In this document: piece by piece, positions 1 through 7,512 of the stretch
How the letters are laid out: each line of letters starts with the position of its first letter
How positions within the stretch are numbered: the stretch's first letter is position 1
Origin: an uncultured Muribaculaceae bacterium
GTDB lineage: Bacteria; Bacteroidota; Bacteroidia; Bacteroidales; Muribaculaceae
Length of the DNA: 35,035 nucleotides
Assembly: GCA_944320595.1 (NCBI GenBank)
Contig: CALUIB010000026.1
Coordinates: forward strand, 1 to 35,035
Direction of reading: 5' to 3'
The notes under the pieces: generated by a model
Databases searched by the model: none
What the model was told of the DNA's origin: nothing
What the model saw: the letters and a program-made list of their open reading frames with translations, nothing else
Made by a program: the position numbers and the translations under genes

Positions 1-2171
1 TCCTCTCCCTCCTGAAAGCCCAACCCCGGTCTGCCGATGGTGACGGACGGCGTGTAGGACTGCTTGTTGGGTTTCTGCTTGTTGAGCGCAATCTTGTTCA
101 CCATCGCATTGAAACGGTCATCATGGGAGCGTAGCGCGTTCAGGATTTCCCAGACCACATCAAAGGTCTTGCTGTTGTCGAGTGCTTCTTCCGCCGAAAC
201 ATCGGACGGCACGACAATAGGGATGATGATGTACCCGTACTTCTTCTCGTCGGGCAGCCCCTTGTGGAAAGTGCGCATCACACGGCCTACCGACTGCACC
301 ACATCCACCTGCGAGTTACGGGCGGAAAGGAACAGCACGGCATCGAGCGACGGCACGTCCACGCCCTCCGACAGGCAACGTACGTTGGTCACCACGCGGC
401 ACTCCCGGTCGTTATCCGGCTCGTCGGCCAGCCATTGCAGGATTTCGTTGCGCTCCTGCGAGTTCATCGAGCCGTCGATATGCTTGGTGGCCACGGAAAC
501 GGTGTGCGACAGGCTTTCCGTATCCAAATTCTCCTCATACTTCCGCGATATTCTCGGCAGCACTGAGGCGATGTATCGGGAACTCCCGGCCTTGCTCTCG
601 TTGCCGATGGCGGAACAAAACGCCACGGCGCGGCGCATCATGCGCGGGTCGGCATTCCATGTGCGGTGGTCGTCACCCCGTATCATTTTCGATAGTCCGT
701 TGATTACGCCGATGAGCTTGGACGTGTCGTCAAAGTTCAGTTCCGTGGTCGCGTCGGTGACATCACGCCTGATATTTTCCGGTACATCATCCTCACCGAC
801 GGTAAGCACAAGCACCTTGTAGTCGGTCAGTAGTCCGTTCTGTACGGCGTAGGAGAAATTCACGCGGTAGAACTCCTCCCCGTACAGAGCCTTATCGTCC
901 ATCGAACAGAGGATGCAGTCCTTTTCCGATGCCTTTATCTTGGCCGATTCACCATACAGCCGTGGCGTAGCGGTCATGTAAAGCCGTTTACGGCCTTGCA
1001 CATTATCATCGGAGTGTATCTTGGTGAAATTGCTTTCGTCCTTGTCCGATAGCTTCACGCCTGTGGTGCGGTGGGCTTCGTCGCAGATGATGAAGTCGAA
1101 CACGCCATACACGCCGTGCGTTTCGGCCAATATCTCCTGTTGCGCCGCTGAAACGGCATCAATGGACTGGTAGGTGGAAAACACGACCACCAGCCCGTCG
1201 TGGCCGCGGTATTTCTTCAACTGCGCCGCAACAGACTGCGGACTGGTGGAGGCAGGCACGGCAAGGTCAACCACGCTGTCGTCCATGTCATCGTATTTGT
1301 TCGGAATCTTCCGTGAGGCTTTGGAATCGGAACAGATGCAGACGGCCTTTATGGGCCTTTTCGCATCGGCCGACCATGCGTTGAGCGACTGCCCCAGCAG
1401 GGCTATGGACGGCACCATGAACAGCACCAGCCCCTTTCCGCCGAGCAACTGTTCGGCGATGAGCAGCGAAGTATAGGTCTTACCCGTGCCGCAGGCCATG
1501 ATGAGCTTGCCACGGTCGTTGCCGTCGGTGATGTAATGGGCGTATGCCTTGGATATGGCGGTAAGCTGGTGCTTGCGCGGCTTCTTCCCCTCCACGAGGG
1601 CGGAATTGCCCGTCAGTCCGCCCAACAACTTTTGCCAGTCAACGGGTGATGAATTAAGGTCGGCCAGCCCGATGCGCGTGACGGGCGGCTCTTGGCGGTG
1701 AATGGCTTCCTCGGCGTTGCTGCCCCAATGGTTGGTGGTGGAAATCCATATACGTTTTGCAAACCGTGTAGTCTGGAACGTCACTTCATTGGTGAACGTG
1801 CGGCTCGATGTGGCAAGGAACGAATCCACGGCAGGCTTATCGATGGTAGTGTCCTCGGCGTAGCACTTGCACTGGATGGCCCAGTAGTCGCCCATTTCGG
1901 TCTTGGCCACGAGGTCGATGCCCGTGTCTGCTCCCCCGAAGTCCTTGCGCCCCGGGAACTCCTCCCACAGCCACACCTTTTCCAGCTCGTTGTAGCGCGG
2001 GTCTGTCAGCAGCCATGAGCGCATCAGACGCTCAAACTTTGTACCTTTCTCTCTTTCCGTGAAAGATTCGGCACGGAACTTATTTAAAACCTCCTTGAAA
2101 TTGATCACTTGGCAAGAGATAATTGCCAAGTAATCAATATATTGTAATAAACAAAATAGAAGTTTTCCCAT
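1..2171 (-). CDS. Type ISP-like restriction enzyme: nuclease-helicase N-terminal part (partial, C terminus beyond window)
   Basis: Minus-strand open frame running off the left edge; about 723 codons are visible. An N-terminal Mrr-like PD-(D/E)XK nuclease comes first (GGADTGIDLVAKT then WAIQCKCY, giving the D...QxK core). A superfamily 2 helicase follows, with Walker A ACGTGKT at 1478-1499, DEAH box CDEAHRTTG near 1070-1090, motif III YMTATPRLYG and motif VI QSVGRVMRTF. This order is that of the large single-chain type ISP restriction-modification enzymes, which cut and translocate DNA; the methylase and target-recognition parts would lie outside the window and are not seen. The start is uncertain: the frame opens at ATG 2171, but family-like sequence begins near GTG 2108 (VINFKEVLNKF). 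The start region overlaps an inverted repeat that probably controls expression. No frameshift seen. Confidence 0.85.
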   Translation of the reverse strand, partial: MGKLLFCLLQYIDYLAIISCQVINFKEVLNKFRAESFTEREKGTKFERLMRSWLLTDPRYNELEKVWLWEEFPGRKDFGGADTGIDLVAKTEMGDYWAIQCKCYAEDTTIDKPAVDSFLATSSRTFTNEVTFQTTRFAKRIWISTTNHWGSNAEEAIHRQEPPVTRIGLADLNSSPVDWQKLLGGLTGNSALVEGKKPRKHQLTAISKAYAHYITDGNDRGKLIMACGTGKTYTSLLIAEQLLGGKGLVLFMVPSIALLGQSLNAWSADAKRPIKAVCICSDSKASRKIPNKYDDMDDSVVDLAVPASTSPQSVAAQLKKYRGHDGLVVVFSTYQSIDAVSAAQQEILAETHGVYGVFDFIICDEAHRTTGVKLSDKDESNFTKIHSDDNVQGRKRLYMTATPRLYGESAKIKASEKDCILCSMDDKALYGEEFYRVNFSYAVQNGLLTDYKVLVLTVGEDDVPENIRRDVTDATTELNFDDTSKLIGVINGLSKMIRGDDHRTWNADPRMMRRAVAFCSAIGNESKAGSSRYIASVLPRISRKYEENLDTESLSHTVSVATKHIDGSMNSQERNEILQWLADEPDNDRECRVVTNVRCLSEGVDVPSLDAVLFLSARNSQVDVVQSVGRVMRTFHKGLPDEKKYGYIIIPIVVPSDVSAEEALDNSKTFDVVWEILNALRSHDDRFNAMVNKIALNKQKPNKQSYTPSVTIGRPGLGFQEGE
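2108..2125 (-). repeat. Left arm of 18-bp perfect inverted repeat (putative recombination site)
   Basis: Reads CAATTATCTCTTGCCAAG on the minus strand and is identical to 2304-2321 on the plus strand. The last base of the repeat is the first base of the GTG codon of the restriction gene. It overlaps a smaller inverted repeat, CTTGGCAA (2108-2115) with TTGCCAAG (2123-2130). Confidence 0.85.
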
Positions 2172-2303
2172 ACAAATTTGCTAAACAAATCTGCATGAAA
2201 AAACTTTGCATTCCGATTATCTCAATACTTTATTTGAGAACAAACAATGAATTATGACTACATTTTTCTCAATTTTATAAGATTATGCGTACCTTTACGA
2301 AAA
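2126..2303. other. Putative invertible DNA segment (phase-variation switch)
   Basis: 178 bp between the two arms of an 18-bp perfect inverted repeat, with a tyrosine recombinase gene 43 bp beyond the right arm. The segment is AT-rich, carries a rightward promoter-like sequence (2205-2236) and an ATG at 2285 that reads in frame through the right arm (MRTFTKTIISCQ). If the segment flipped, this promoter and ATG would read into the restriction gene, because both arms encode the same I-I-S-C-Q stretch in frame with VINFKEV. As read here the promoter faces away, so this copy is probably OFF. Inversion itself is inferred. Confidence 0.6.
2205..2236 (+). promoter_or_regulatory. Promoter inside the putative invertible segment, pointing away from the restriction gene
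   Basis: A TTTG -33 box (2205-2208) is followed by a 20-bp spacer and TTTATTTG (2229-2236), one mismatch from the Bacteroidota -7 consensus TAnnTTTG. Transcription would start near 2243 and run antisense into the 3' end of the recombinase. In the opposite direction only weaker matches with poor spacing were found. Confidence 0.5.
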
Positions 2304-2321
2304 CAATTATCTCTTGCCAAG
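2304..2321 (+). repeat. Right arm of 18-bp perfect inverted repeat
   Basis: Reads CAATTATCTCTTGCCAAG on the plus strand, the exact reverse complement of 2108-2125. The first 13 bases of 2311-2323 (CTCTTGCCAAGAG) are themselves palindromic around one central base, as expected for a tyrosine recombinase core site. Confidence 0.85.
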
Positions 2322-2363
2322 AGACAATTGCTTTTGCCAAACATTTATCGGCAGCTGCTGTCA

Positions 2364-3575
2364 TCATAAATCTTTTAATATCAACCTATTGGCTCGGTCA
2401 ACCACGTTCGTGTCGAGCGAGGCAAGGTAGATGCGTGTGGTTTCTTCGGAGTCGTGCCCCATGCCTTCGCTGATGACGGCGATTGGTATGTTTTTGCTCT
2501 TGGCAGCACTTGCCCAGCTGTGGCGCGCGCAGTACATTGTGAGCGGAACAGCCAACCCTGCCACCCTGGCAACCTCCTTCAAGGCGCTGTTTACCCTGAA
2601 AATGGCATTGCGGTATTGCCGTCGCACATCGCCCGAGGGGTTGGTGATTATGGGTAGCAGATATTCGGTATCGTAAGTGGCTCGGTACTTGGCCACAATC
2701 TCCTCCATGCACCGTTCCCACTTGATGACGAGTTGCTGCGCTGTCTTTTTGCGACGGTAAGTGAGCAAGCCGTTCTTCAAGTCCGACTTCCGCAGATAAG
2801 CCATGTCGATAAACGACATTCCACGAGTGTAAAACGAAAAGAGGAACATATCGCGAGCATAGTCGATATGCGGCCTTAATACCAAGTCGAGTTCCTTGAT
2901 GCGGCGAATGACCTTGAGCGGCACGGCGCGTTTCACGGTCTTGTCGATGCCCGTATATACGTGTCTGAACGGGTGCCGCTGCTCTATAAGCTCCTTTTCC
3001 ACGGCACGGTTATACACGGCACGCAGTATGCGCATATAGAATGAAACGGTGTTGGGGCAGATGCCGTTTCCCTTCATCCAAGCCTCGTAAAGCATCATTG
3101 TGTCGCCGTCGATTTCGCACAGCAGTATGTCTTGCCCGCCGCGGAACCTCATGAAACTGGACAGAGCCGATGCGTATGCCTCGGAGGTGCGTACCCTGTT
3201 CAGCTGCTTTAACTGGCCGATGACACCCTGCATGAAATGGAATAGAGTTTGCTCCGCTTCGTGGCTACAGAATTTTTCTACTACCTCATCGGCAGTATAG
3301 GTCCGATTCTGCCTGTCGAGAAATGCCACAATCGACTTCAGTCGCTTTAGCCCCCAATCTATGCTATCCTTCACTGCGGCGAGATACTTCCTGCGGCCGA
3401 TATCGACCGTGCCGGCTACTTCCACTGTGGACAGCCATGCATTCCATTCGCAGTCGAATATGCGCCCGCACACCTTGATTTGGCGCACTATCCGCCCGTG
3501 TATTACTTGAAAATAAATGCAACCCTCTTTACCACATACAGTGGAGGGGCGGTATTTCACTTTTATCGATGCCAT
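2364..3575 (-). CDS. Tyrosine recombinase (DNA invertase/integrase family)
   Basis: 403 residues, full length for Bacteroidales phage-integrase-type recombinases. It would cut and rejoin DNA at short inverted or direct sites. An N-terminal arm-binding domain (about 1-90) is followed by a SAM-like core-binding domain (about 105-205) and the catalytic domain (215-403). Visible active-site residues are R251 (FYTRGMSF), a Lys in RRKKT (about 276), R351-H352 in YCARHSW, H374 (GMGHDS) and the nucleophile Y383 (RIYLASLD). The first His of HxxR is replaced by Tyr348. Its 3' end lies 43 bp from an inverted-repeat pair in front of the restriction gene, so it is the obvious candidate enzyme for flipping that segment. 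No integrated element with direct att repeats was recognised around it, which argues for invertase over integrase, but this is inference. Confidence 0.9.
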   Translation of the reverse strand: MASIKVKYRPSTVCGKEGCIYFQVIHGRIVRQIKVCGRIFDCEWNAWLSTVEVAGTVDIGRRKYLAAVKDSIDWGLKRLKSIVAFLDRQNRTYTADEVVEKFCSHEAEQTLFHFMQGVIGQLKQLNRVRTSEAYASALSSFMRFRGGQDILLCEIDGDTMMLYEAWMKGNGICPNTVSFYMRILRAVYNRAVEKELIEQRHPFRHVYTGIDKTVKRAVPLKVIRRIKELDLVLRPHIDYARDMFLFSFYTRGMSFIDMAYLRKSDLKNGLLTYRRKKTAQQLVIKWERCMEEIVAKYRATYDTEYLLPIITNPSGDVRRQYRNAIFRVNSALKEVARVAGLAVPLTMYCARHSWASAAKSKNIPIAVISEGMGHDSEETTRIYLASLDTNVVDRANRLILKDL

Positions 3576-3639
3576 AATAGATTAATTTTTAGTATCTAAT
3601 TTAGTCTCTGGGAGATGGGGGGCAATTAATGCAAATACG

Positions 3640-3657
3640 GGGCGGCGGAGCCGTCCA
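3640..3657 (+). repeat. 18-bp GC-rich palindromic motif shared with the 24.9-25.1 kb element
   Basis: The 18 bases GGGCGGCGGAGCCGTCCA recur, on the opposite strand, in the right arm of the nested palindrome at 25082-25099. The motif can fold on itself (GGCGGC against GCCGTCC), as REP-type dispersed repeats do. It lies in the 185-bp gap between the capsid-like gene and the recombinase. Confidence 0.6.
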
Positions 3658-3701
3658 TGTGGCACATATTCCTCTCCCTCCCCCTTGTGTGAACAAAACG
3701 C

Positions 3702-3735
3702 AAAAACACCCCGGGGCGGAAGATGCCCCGGAGTG
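3702..3735 (-). terminator. Rho-independent terminator of the capsid-like operon
   Basis: An 11-bp GC-rich stem with one T-G wobble (3707-3717 pairs with 3725-3735, 7-nt loop) is followed on the minus strand by a run of T (3702-3706). It sits 25 bp after the stop of the capsid-like gene. Confidence 0.85.
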
Positions 3736-3760
3736 AATAATAGGCACTGGCTACCGACGG

Positions 3761-5170
3761 TTATTCGGACGTGACGCGCACGTGAGCCTTGGGATAGCGC
3801 AGCACAAGGCAGCTGGCCTCGGTGAGCACGGTGGCGTCGGTGTTGCGCACGCCTGCGCTCTTCAAGTCGAGAGCCTCGGTGCCGAATGGCAGGTGGCTGT
3901 ACTTTTGCAGGTAGGCCGGGTCGATGATTAGCCCGGCGGTGTCCATACCGCACTCGTCAAACACCTCGGAGAGCAGCACATAAAGGCGGCCAAACTTGCT
4001 GCATATCTCCGTGAAGTCGATGCCCCAGCGAGTAACGGTGTCGCGGGCGTTGACCACCTTGGTGTATTCGAGCTTGTTGATGGTCTCGATAAGTGCCGAG
4101 CCGCCCACCAGCACCTTCCGCTTTGAGCCTGCATTGCCCGTGAAGGCCGTGCGCATGAGGCTTATCAGGGTGTCTTGGCCGAAGGTGTCGGGCGCATAGC
4201 TAAAGTCCTTCCCGGCCTGGTGCCATATCCCCTCGGTAAGCATCACGTTTTCCTTCTTGCGGTAGTCGTAAATTTGCGTCTTGGTGCCGAAAAGGAAACT
4301 CTTTTCCATGCCAAGCCTCATGTCGTAGATGGCAGCCTCCTCCTGGTCGCTGAGCGTCCACTCCACCTCCTTATCGGCGATTTTCATCAGCGTGCTCTGC
4401 TCTACTTGCATCTTGAAGATTTGGCAATAGTTTTGCGCCTTTTGCGGCAACGACTCGAATTGTGGAGTTTGCACATCGAGCTCGGCGGCGGCACGCCCCA
4501 TCCTTATCATGGGCGTGTTGAGCGGCAAGGCCGGTATGCAGTCGTAGGTCGAACCTATCTTCGAGCCATTGGCCGCCATCACGGTCACGCCGGTGTCATC
4601 CTTTGCCACCACATAGAGCACAAGCTGTTTCCCCGACTGCGTGGCACCGTCGGCCTCATATCCCGCCACCTCGGGCAGCATCAGGGTGTCGCTCACGGCC
4701 AGCATATCGTCGTTGTCGGTCTTTATCACCACGCGCTGCGCCTCGGTACCCTCTTTCGACGGGGTGTATGCCGTTGCCAGACGGCAGGTGGTAGGCTTGG
4801 TATCGACCGTGTAATAGTCCACAATCATGCTATTCGAATGCCGCGGACGCGCATAGCGCGAGATTTGGTCGATGGGCGTGGCCATGGGGCGTATCTTCAC
4901 TATGCGGCGGTCTATCTCGTTGAGTAGCAATTCGCTGCCCGACTGGCGCACGGTGTCGGTGGTAATGGGGCCGTCAACCACGTGGCTGCCTTCGTCGGTG
5001 CCTGCTATCACCGTGGCCAGGGCCATTGCAGTGCCAGCATCGGGGTCGCACCCTGTGAGCAACATTGCTATTGCTGCCGCCACGAGCAGCAGCATGATGA
5101 TGGTGCCGCGATGCTCGGCAACCGTTTGCCACACGCCTTTCGCTGTGGCTTGCTTGTCGTTGTTTTCCAT
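3761..5170 (-). CDS. Phage major-capsid-like protein (SU10/DUF5309 type) with an N-terminal membrane or lipoprotein anchor
   Basis: 469 residues. From about residue 49 the protein resembles the SU10-type major capsid family: MALATVIAGTDEGSHV, then ELLLNEIDRRIVKIRPMATP, ISRYA, VDYYTVDTKP, EEAAIYDMRLGMEKSFLFG and a late WGIDFTEICSKFGRLYV segment. Such proteins form the icosahedral phage shell. The first 48 residues are unusual: a charged stretch (1-22), a hydrophobic helix (about 23-40) and LLTGC ending at C41, which fits a lipobox. Met49 may be the ancestral start. The neighbour upstream is a small acidic protein in the scaffold position, but no terminase, portal, tail or lysis gene is adjacent. 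The gene has its own terminator and an intact frame, so it seems kept rather than decaying. Family assignment rests on reading alone. Confidence 0.6.
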   Translation of the reverse strand: MENNDKQATAKGVWQTVAEHRGTIIMLLLVAAAIAMLLTGCDPDAGTAMALATVIAGTDEGSHVVDGPITTDTVRQSGSELLLNEIDRRIVKIRPMATPIDQISRYARPRHSNSMIVDYYTVDTKPTTCRLATAYTPSKEGTEAQRVVIKTDNDDMLAVSDTLMLPEVAGYEADGATQSGKQLVLYVVAKDDTGVTVMAANGSKIGSTYDCIPALPLNTPMIRMGRAAAELDVQTPQFESLPQKAQNYCQIFKMQVEQSTLMKIADKEVEWTLSDQEEAAIYDMRLGMEKSFLFGTKTQIYDYRKKENVMLTEGIWHQAGKDFSYAPDTFGQDTLISLMRTAFTGNAGSKRKVLVGGSALIETINKLEYTKVVNARDTVTRWGIDFTEICSKFGRLYVLLSEVFDECGMDTAGLIIDPAYLQKYSHLPFGTEALDLKSAGVRNTDATVLTEASCLVLRYPKAHVRVTSE

Positions 5171-5194
5171 GTTGTTGAAATGTGTGTTTATGGG

Positions 5195-5725
5195 TTAATG
5201 AAATTCAGGTATCGCTTGCAGGCGGCGAGCCTCGATTGCGGCATTGCGCCCACGCAGGTATCCGGCAGCATCGGCATCGCGCACGTCGGCATCGTGCCTT
5301 GCGGCTTTCAGCAAAATTCCCACAGCCTCGTCGCTCCAGTCGCCAGCCATCACGGTGCGCCCATTCTCGGCCACTTGTCGCGCCGAGTCCTCGTCAAGGC
5401 CGAAACGGGCGGCAGCATCGGCAGGCATCTGTGGCGGAGGCTGAGGGAAATTGCGGTGAGCGGCACAGTCGGCATCGTCGCCAGCCAGCAAGTCGGCAAT
5501 GAACCTGCACAGCCGCGGGTTCTTCAGCGCGATGGCCACAAGCGGATTGTCAACCCATCGGGCAAACATTGCGGCAAAGTCGTTGCCGCCGCCACCGCCC
5601 ACGTCATCGGTGGCGTTAGTCGTTACCTCAGGCCGGGTGTCTCCTGCGGCCTGCACGGCAGTAGCATCCTGCATAGGCGGCGTTGCCATAGCTGTGGCAT
5701 CAAGTCTCTCTTCGGTGTTTTCCAT
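5195..5725 (-). CDS. Acidic Ala-rich protein upstream of the capsid-like gene, possible scaffold
   Basis: 176 residues, first gene of a two-gene unit with the capsid-like protein (24-bp gap). It is rich in Ala, Asp and Arg, has a flexible N-terminal third with a GGGGG run (about 43-47), and a helical remainder with NPLVAIALKNPRLCRFIADLL (in pieces) and AAGYLRGRNAAIEARRL. No catalytic motif, signal peptide or membrane segment is visible. The small, charged, low-complexity make-up and the place directly before a major capsid gene fit a scaffolding or head-assembly protein, but this is inference from position and composition. Homology was not recognised. Confidence 0.6.
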   Translation of the reverse strand: MENTEERLDATAMATPPMQDATAVQAAGDTRPEVTTNATDDVGGGGGNDFAAMFARWVDNPLVAIALKNPRLCRFIADLLAGDDADCAAHRNFPQPPPQMPADAAARFGLDEDSARQVAENGRTVMAGDWSDEAVGILLKAARHDADVRDADAAGYLRGRNAAIEARRLQAIPEFH

Positions 5726-5754
5726 GATAATAGTCGTTTTTGAAGTTCACATTG

Positions 5755-5762
5755 CAAAGTTA
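5755..5762 (-). promoter_or_regulatory. -7 box for the capsid-like operon
   Basis: TAACTTTG on the minus strand, an exact match to TAnnTTTG, about 30 bp before the start of the 176-residue gene. No clear -33 TTTG; the upstream stretch is G-rich. Confidence 0.55.
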
Positions 5763-5850
5763 GCCCCACACCGGCCACCCCACCCCCACCAAAAGTGGCA
5801 CACCACAATTACAAGCATTGCTGCGAAATTTAAAAGGAAGGAATGCAATA

Positions 5851-5882
5851 TTTGTTCAAGTTGGTGAGATTTTTTAATTTTG
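5851..5882 (+). promoter_or_regulatory. Promoter for the ATPase/nuclease pair
   Basis: TTTG at 5851-5854, a 20-bp spacer and TAATTTTG at 5875-5882 match the Bacteroidota -33/-7 consensus. Predicted start near 5889 leaves a 5' leader of about 22 nt. Confidence 0.7.
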
Positions 5883-5911
5883 TGTGAATTAACGTGTGAC
5901 TGATTTTTGAA

Positions 5912-6955
5912 ATGGTAAAAGATTTATATTTAAGCGACTTTACGTGCTTTGCCAAGGCGAATTTGCATTTCTGCAAAGGCATAAATGTATTTATCGGGCG
6001 CAATGGCACGGGTAAGACGCATATACTGAAGTGCCTTGCCGCCTCCATGAAAGCCAATGCCGCATTTGCCCGTTCTGAAACTAAATCGAAAGACAAGTTT
6101 GGAGATTTATTCACCGAGAAGTTGCGCGGATATTTCAAACCCGATGCCTTGGGGCATTTGGTCAACAAATCAGGTACGGGTGCGGCCACCGTCAGGATTT
6201 CATTTCCAAAAACAGGAACATTGGAATATAGTTTCGGAGAGAAAGCCTCATTGGCCAAAACCGATAATAATGCCTACATTGAGCAACCACATTTCGTTTA
6301 TATTCCACCACGCGAAATGTTGTCCTTGTTCGACGGGTTCATAAGTCTGTATGAGAAACGTGAAATATCTTTCGATGAAACCTATCTCGACCTGGCCAAA
6401 GCCCTTGATGTGGCACCATTGAGGAATGCAGCCTTGCAGGAAGCCCACAATATGCTGTCGCCTGTATTGGCCAAGTGGAATATAGAAGTGGTGCGAAGAG
6501 GAAATCAATTTTATGTGATGGAACATGGCAAGGAGTATGAGGCACATCTGCTTGCCGAGGGTCTGAGAAAAGTAGCCACAATCATCTACCTATGCATCAA
6601 CGGAGAGATAACACGTGGTACCACATTGCTGTGGGATGAGCCAGAGTCGAATATGAATCCTGCGCTGATTTCAGTAATCGTGGATTTGTTGATTGAATTG
6701 TCAAAGGAGTATGGAGTGCAGATGTTCTTGTCAACGCACGACTACCTGCTGTCGCACAAATTGTCTATGATGGCCGAATATGCGACTTCCGACAGTCCCG
6801 AAATGCGTTTTTTTAGTTTGTATAAAAAATCGGGAGAAGATAGCGTAACAGTGGAGTCGGCCGAAACACTAATGGGTGTGTCGCACAATCCTATATTGGA
6901 TGAATATTCAGCTTTCTTTGATTTGGAAAACGAATTTATGTCGAAAATACAATGA
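5912..6955 (+). CDS. AAA/ABC-type ATPase of the SMC-OLD-like group, first gene of a candidate defence pair
   Basis: 347 residues. A single P-loop ATPase: Walker A IGRNGTGKTHIL (about 28-38), an ABC-like signature region (LLAEGLRKVA), Walker B TTLLWDEPESNMNP with the catalytic Glu, and the switch His in MFLSTHDYLL. There is no long coiled coil, so it is of the short AAA_15/AAA_21 type, not a full SMC. Such ATPases act as sensors or motors in several anti-phage systems with a nuclease partner. The stop overlaps the next start by 4 bp (ATGA), so the two proteins are surely co-translated. It has its own promoter and lower GC than the flanking peptidase genes, a sign of separate origin. The specific system was not recognised. 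Confidence 0.85.
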   Translation: MVKDLYLSDFTCFAKANLHFCKGINVFIGRNGTGKTHILKCLAASMKANAAFARSETKSKDKFGDLFTEKLRGYFKPDALGHLVNKSGTGAATVRISFPKTGTLEYSFGEKASLAKTDNNAYIEQPHFVYIPPREMLSLFDGFISLYEKREISFDETYLDLAKALDVAPLRNAALQEAHNMLSPVLAKWNIEVVRRGNQFYVMEHGKEYEAHLLAEGLRKVATIIYLCINGEITRGTTLLWDEPESNMNPALISVIVDLLIELSKEYGVQMFLSTHDYLLSHKLSMMAEYATSDSPEMRFFSLYKKSGEDSVTVESAETLMGVSHNPILDEYSAFFDLENEFMSKIQ

Positions 6956-7506
6956 CCGAATTTAAAGAAAGCGGACTTATTTTCCATTTTGATGATAGAT
7001 GGCGGGTCTCGCAGTTAGACAAGGAACCCGACTATGACAAAGTGTGCCATGCGGTATCGGGTACGCGCAGTATTGATTTTATAGGTTATGACACGGCAAG
7101 AAAAGTCTTGCTTTTTATGGAAGTAAAAGGGTTCCGTGGATATGGGAATAAACAAAATCTGCAACGACTGACAGGTGAGCACGATGATCTGACTGTAGAA
7201 ATTGCCCAAAAGGTGAGGGACTCTTTATCGGTACTTATGGGCGGCGCAAGGAATTCCACTCACAAAAGCGAAGTGTGGCAGCACTATGCCAATCATTTGG
7301 TAAACAATGGGGAACTTAAAGTGGTGGCATGGGTGGAACTTGATGTTTCTACCGAAGTTTTGCTGGAACGGTCAAAAGTGAATATATCGGTACGGCGCAA
7401 GATGCTTAGGAAACGCCTTACGTGGCTGACATCGGACGTGCAGGTAATGAATACACGAAATTGCCATGACGAACTGCCTGGTGTAACAGTTGGACTTATT
7501 CAATAA
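6952..7506 (+). CDS. PD-(D/E)XK-like nuclease partner of the ATPase
   Basis: 184 residues, starting inside the stop codon of the ATPase gene. Residues 41-60 carry a PD-(D/E)XK-like core: D42 in SIDFIGYD, then after a beta-strand E57-V-K59 (LLFMEVKGFRGY). This is the usual D-Xn-ExK arrangement of restriction-type nucleases. The rest is basic (SVRRKMLRKRL near 145) and could bind DNA or RNA. No signal peptide or membrane helix. In place and size it resembles the toxic effector of two-gene ATPase-nuclease immunity systems. The nuclease call rests on the motif only; a structure comparison would be needed to exclude a chance match. Confidence 0.65.
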   Translation: MTEFKESGLIFHFDDRWRVSQLDKEPDYDKVCHAVSGTRSIDFIGYDTARKVLLFMEVKGFRGYGNKQNLQRLTGEHDDLTVEIAQKVRDSLSVLMGGARNSTHKSEVWQHYANHLVNNGELKVVAWVELDVSTEVLLERSKVNISVRRKMLRKRLTWLTSDVQVMNTRNCHDELPGVTVGLIQ

Positions 7507-7512
7507 ATTTAT

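Noticed and set aside
2108-2321. The 18-bp repeats as attL/attR of an integrated element
   Set aside because: They are inverted, not direct, and enclose only 178 bp without the recombinase gene.
3582-3953. 123-codon minus-strand frame next to the recombinase
   Set aside because: It runs through the terminator hairpin and overlaps the capsid-like gene in another frame; Arg/His-rich composition.
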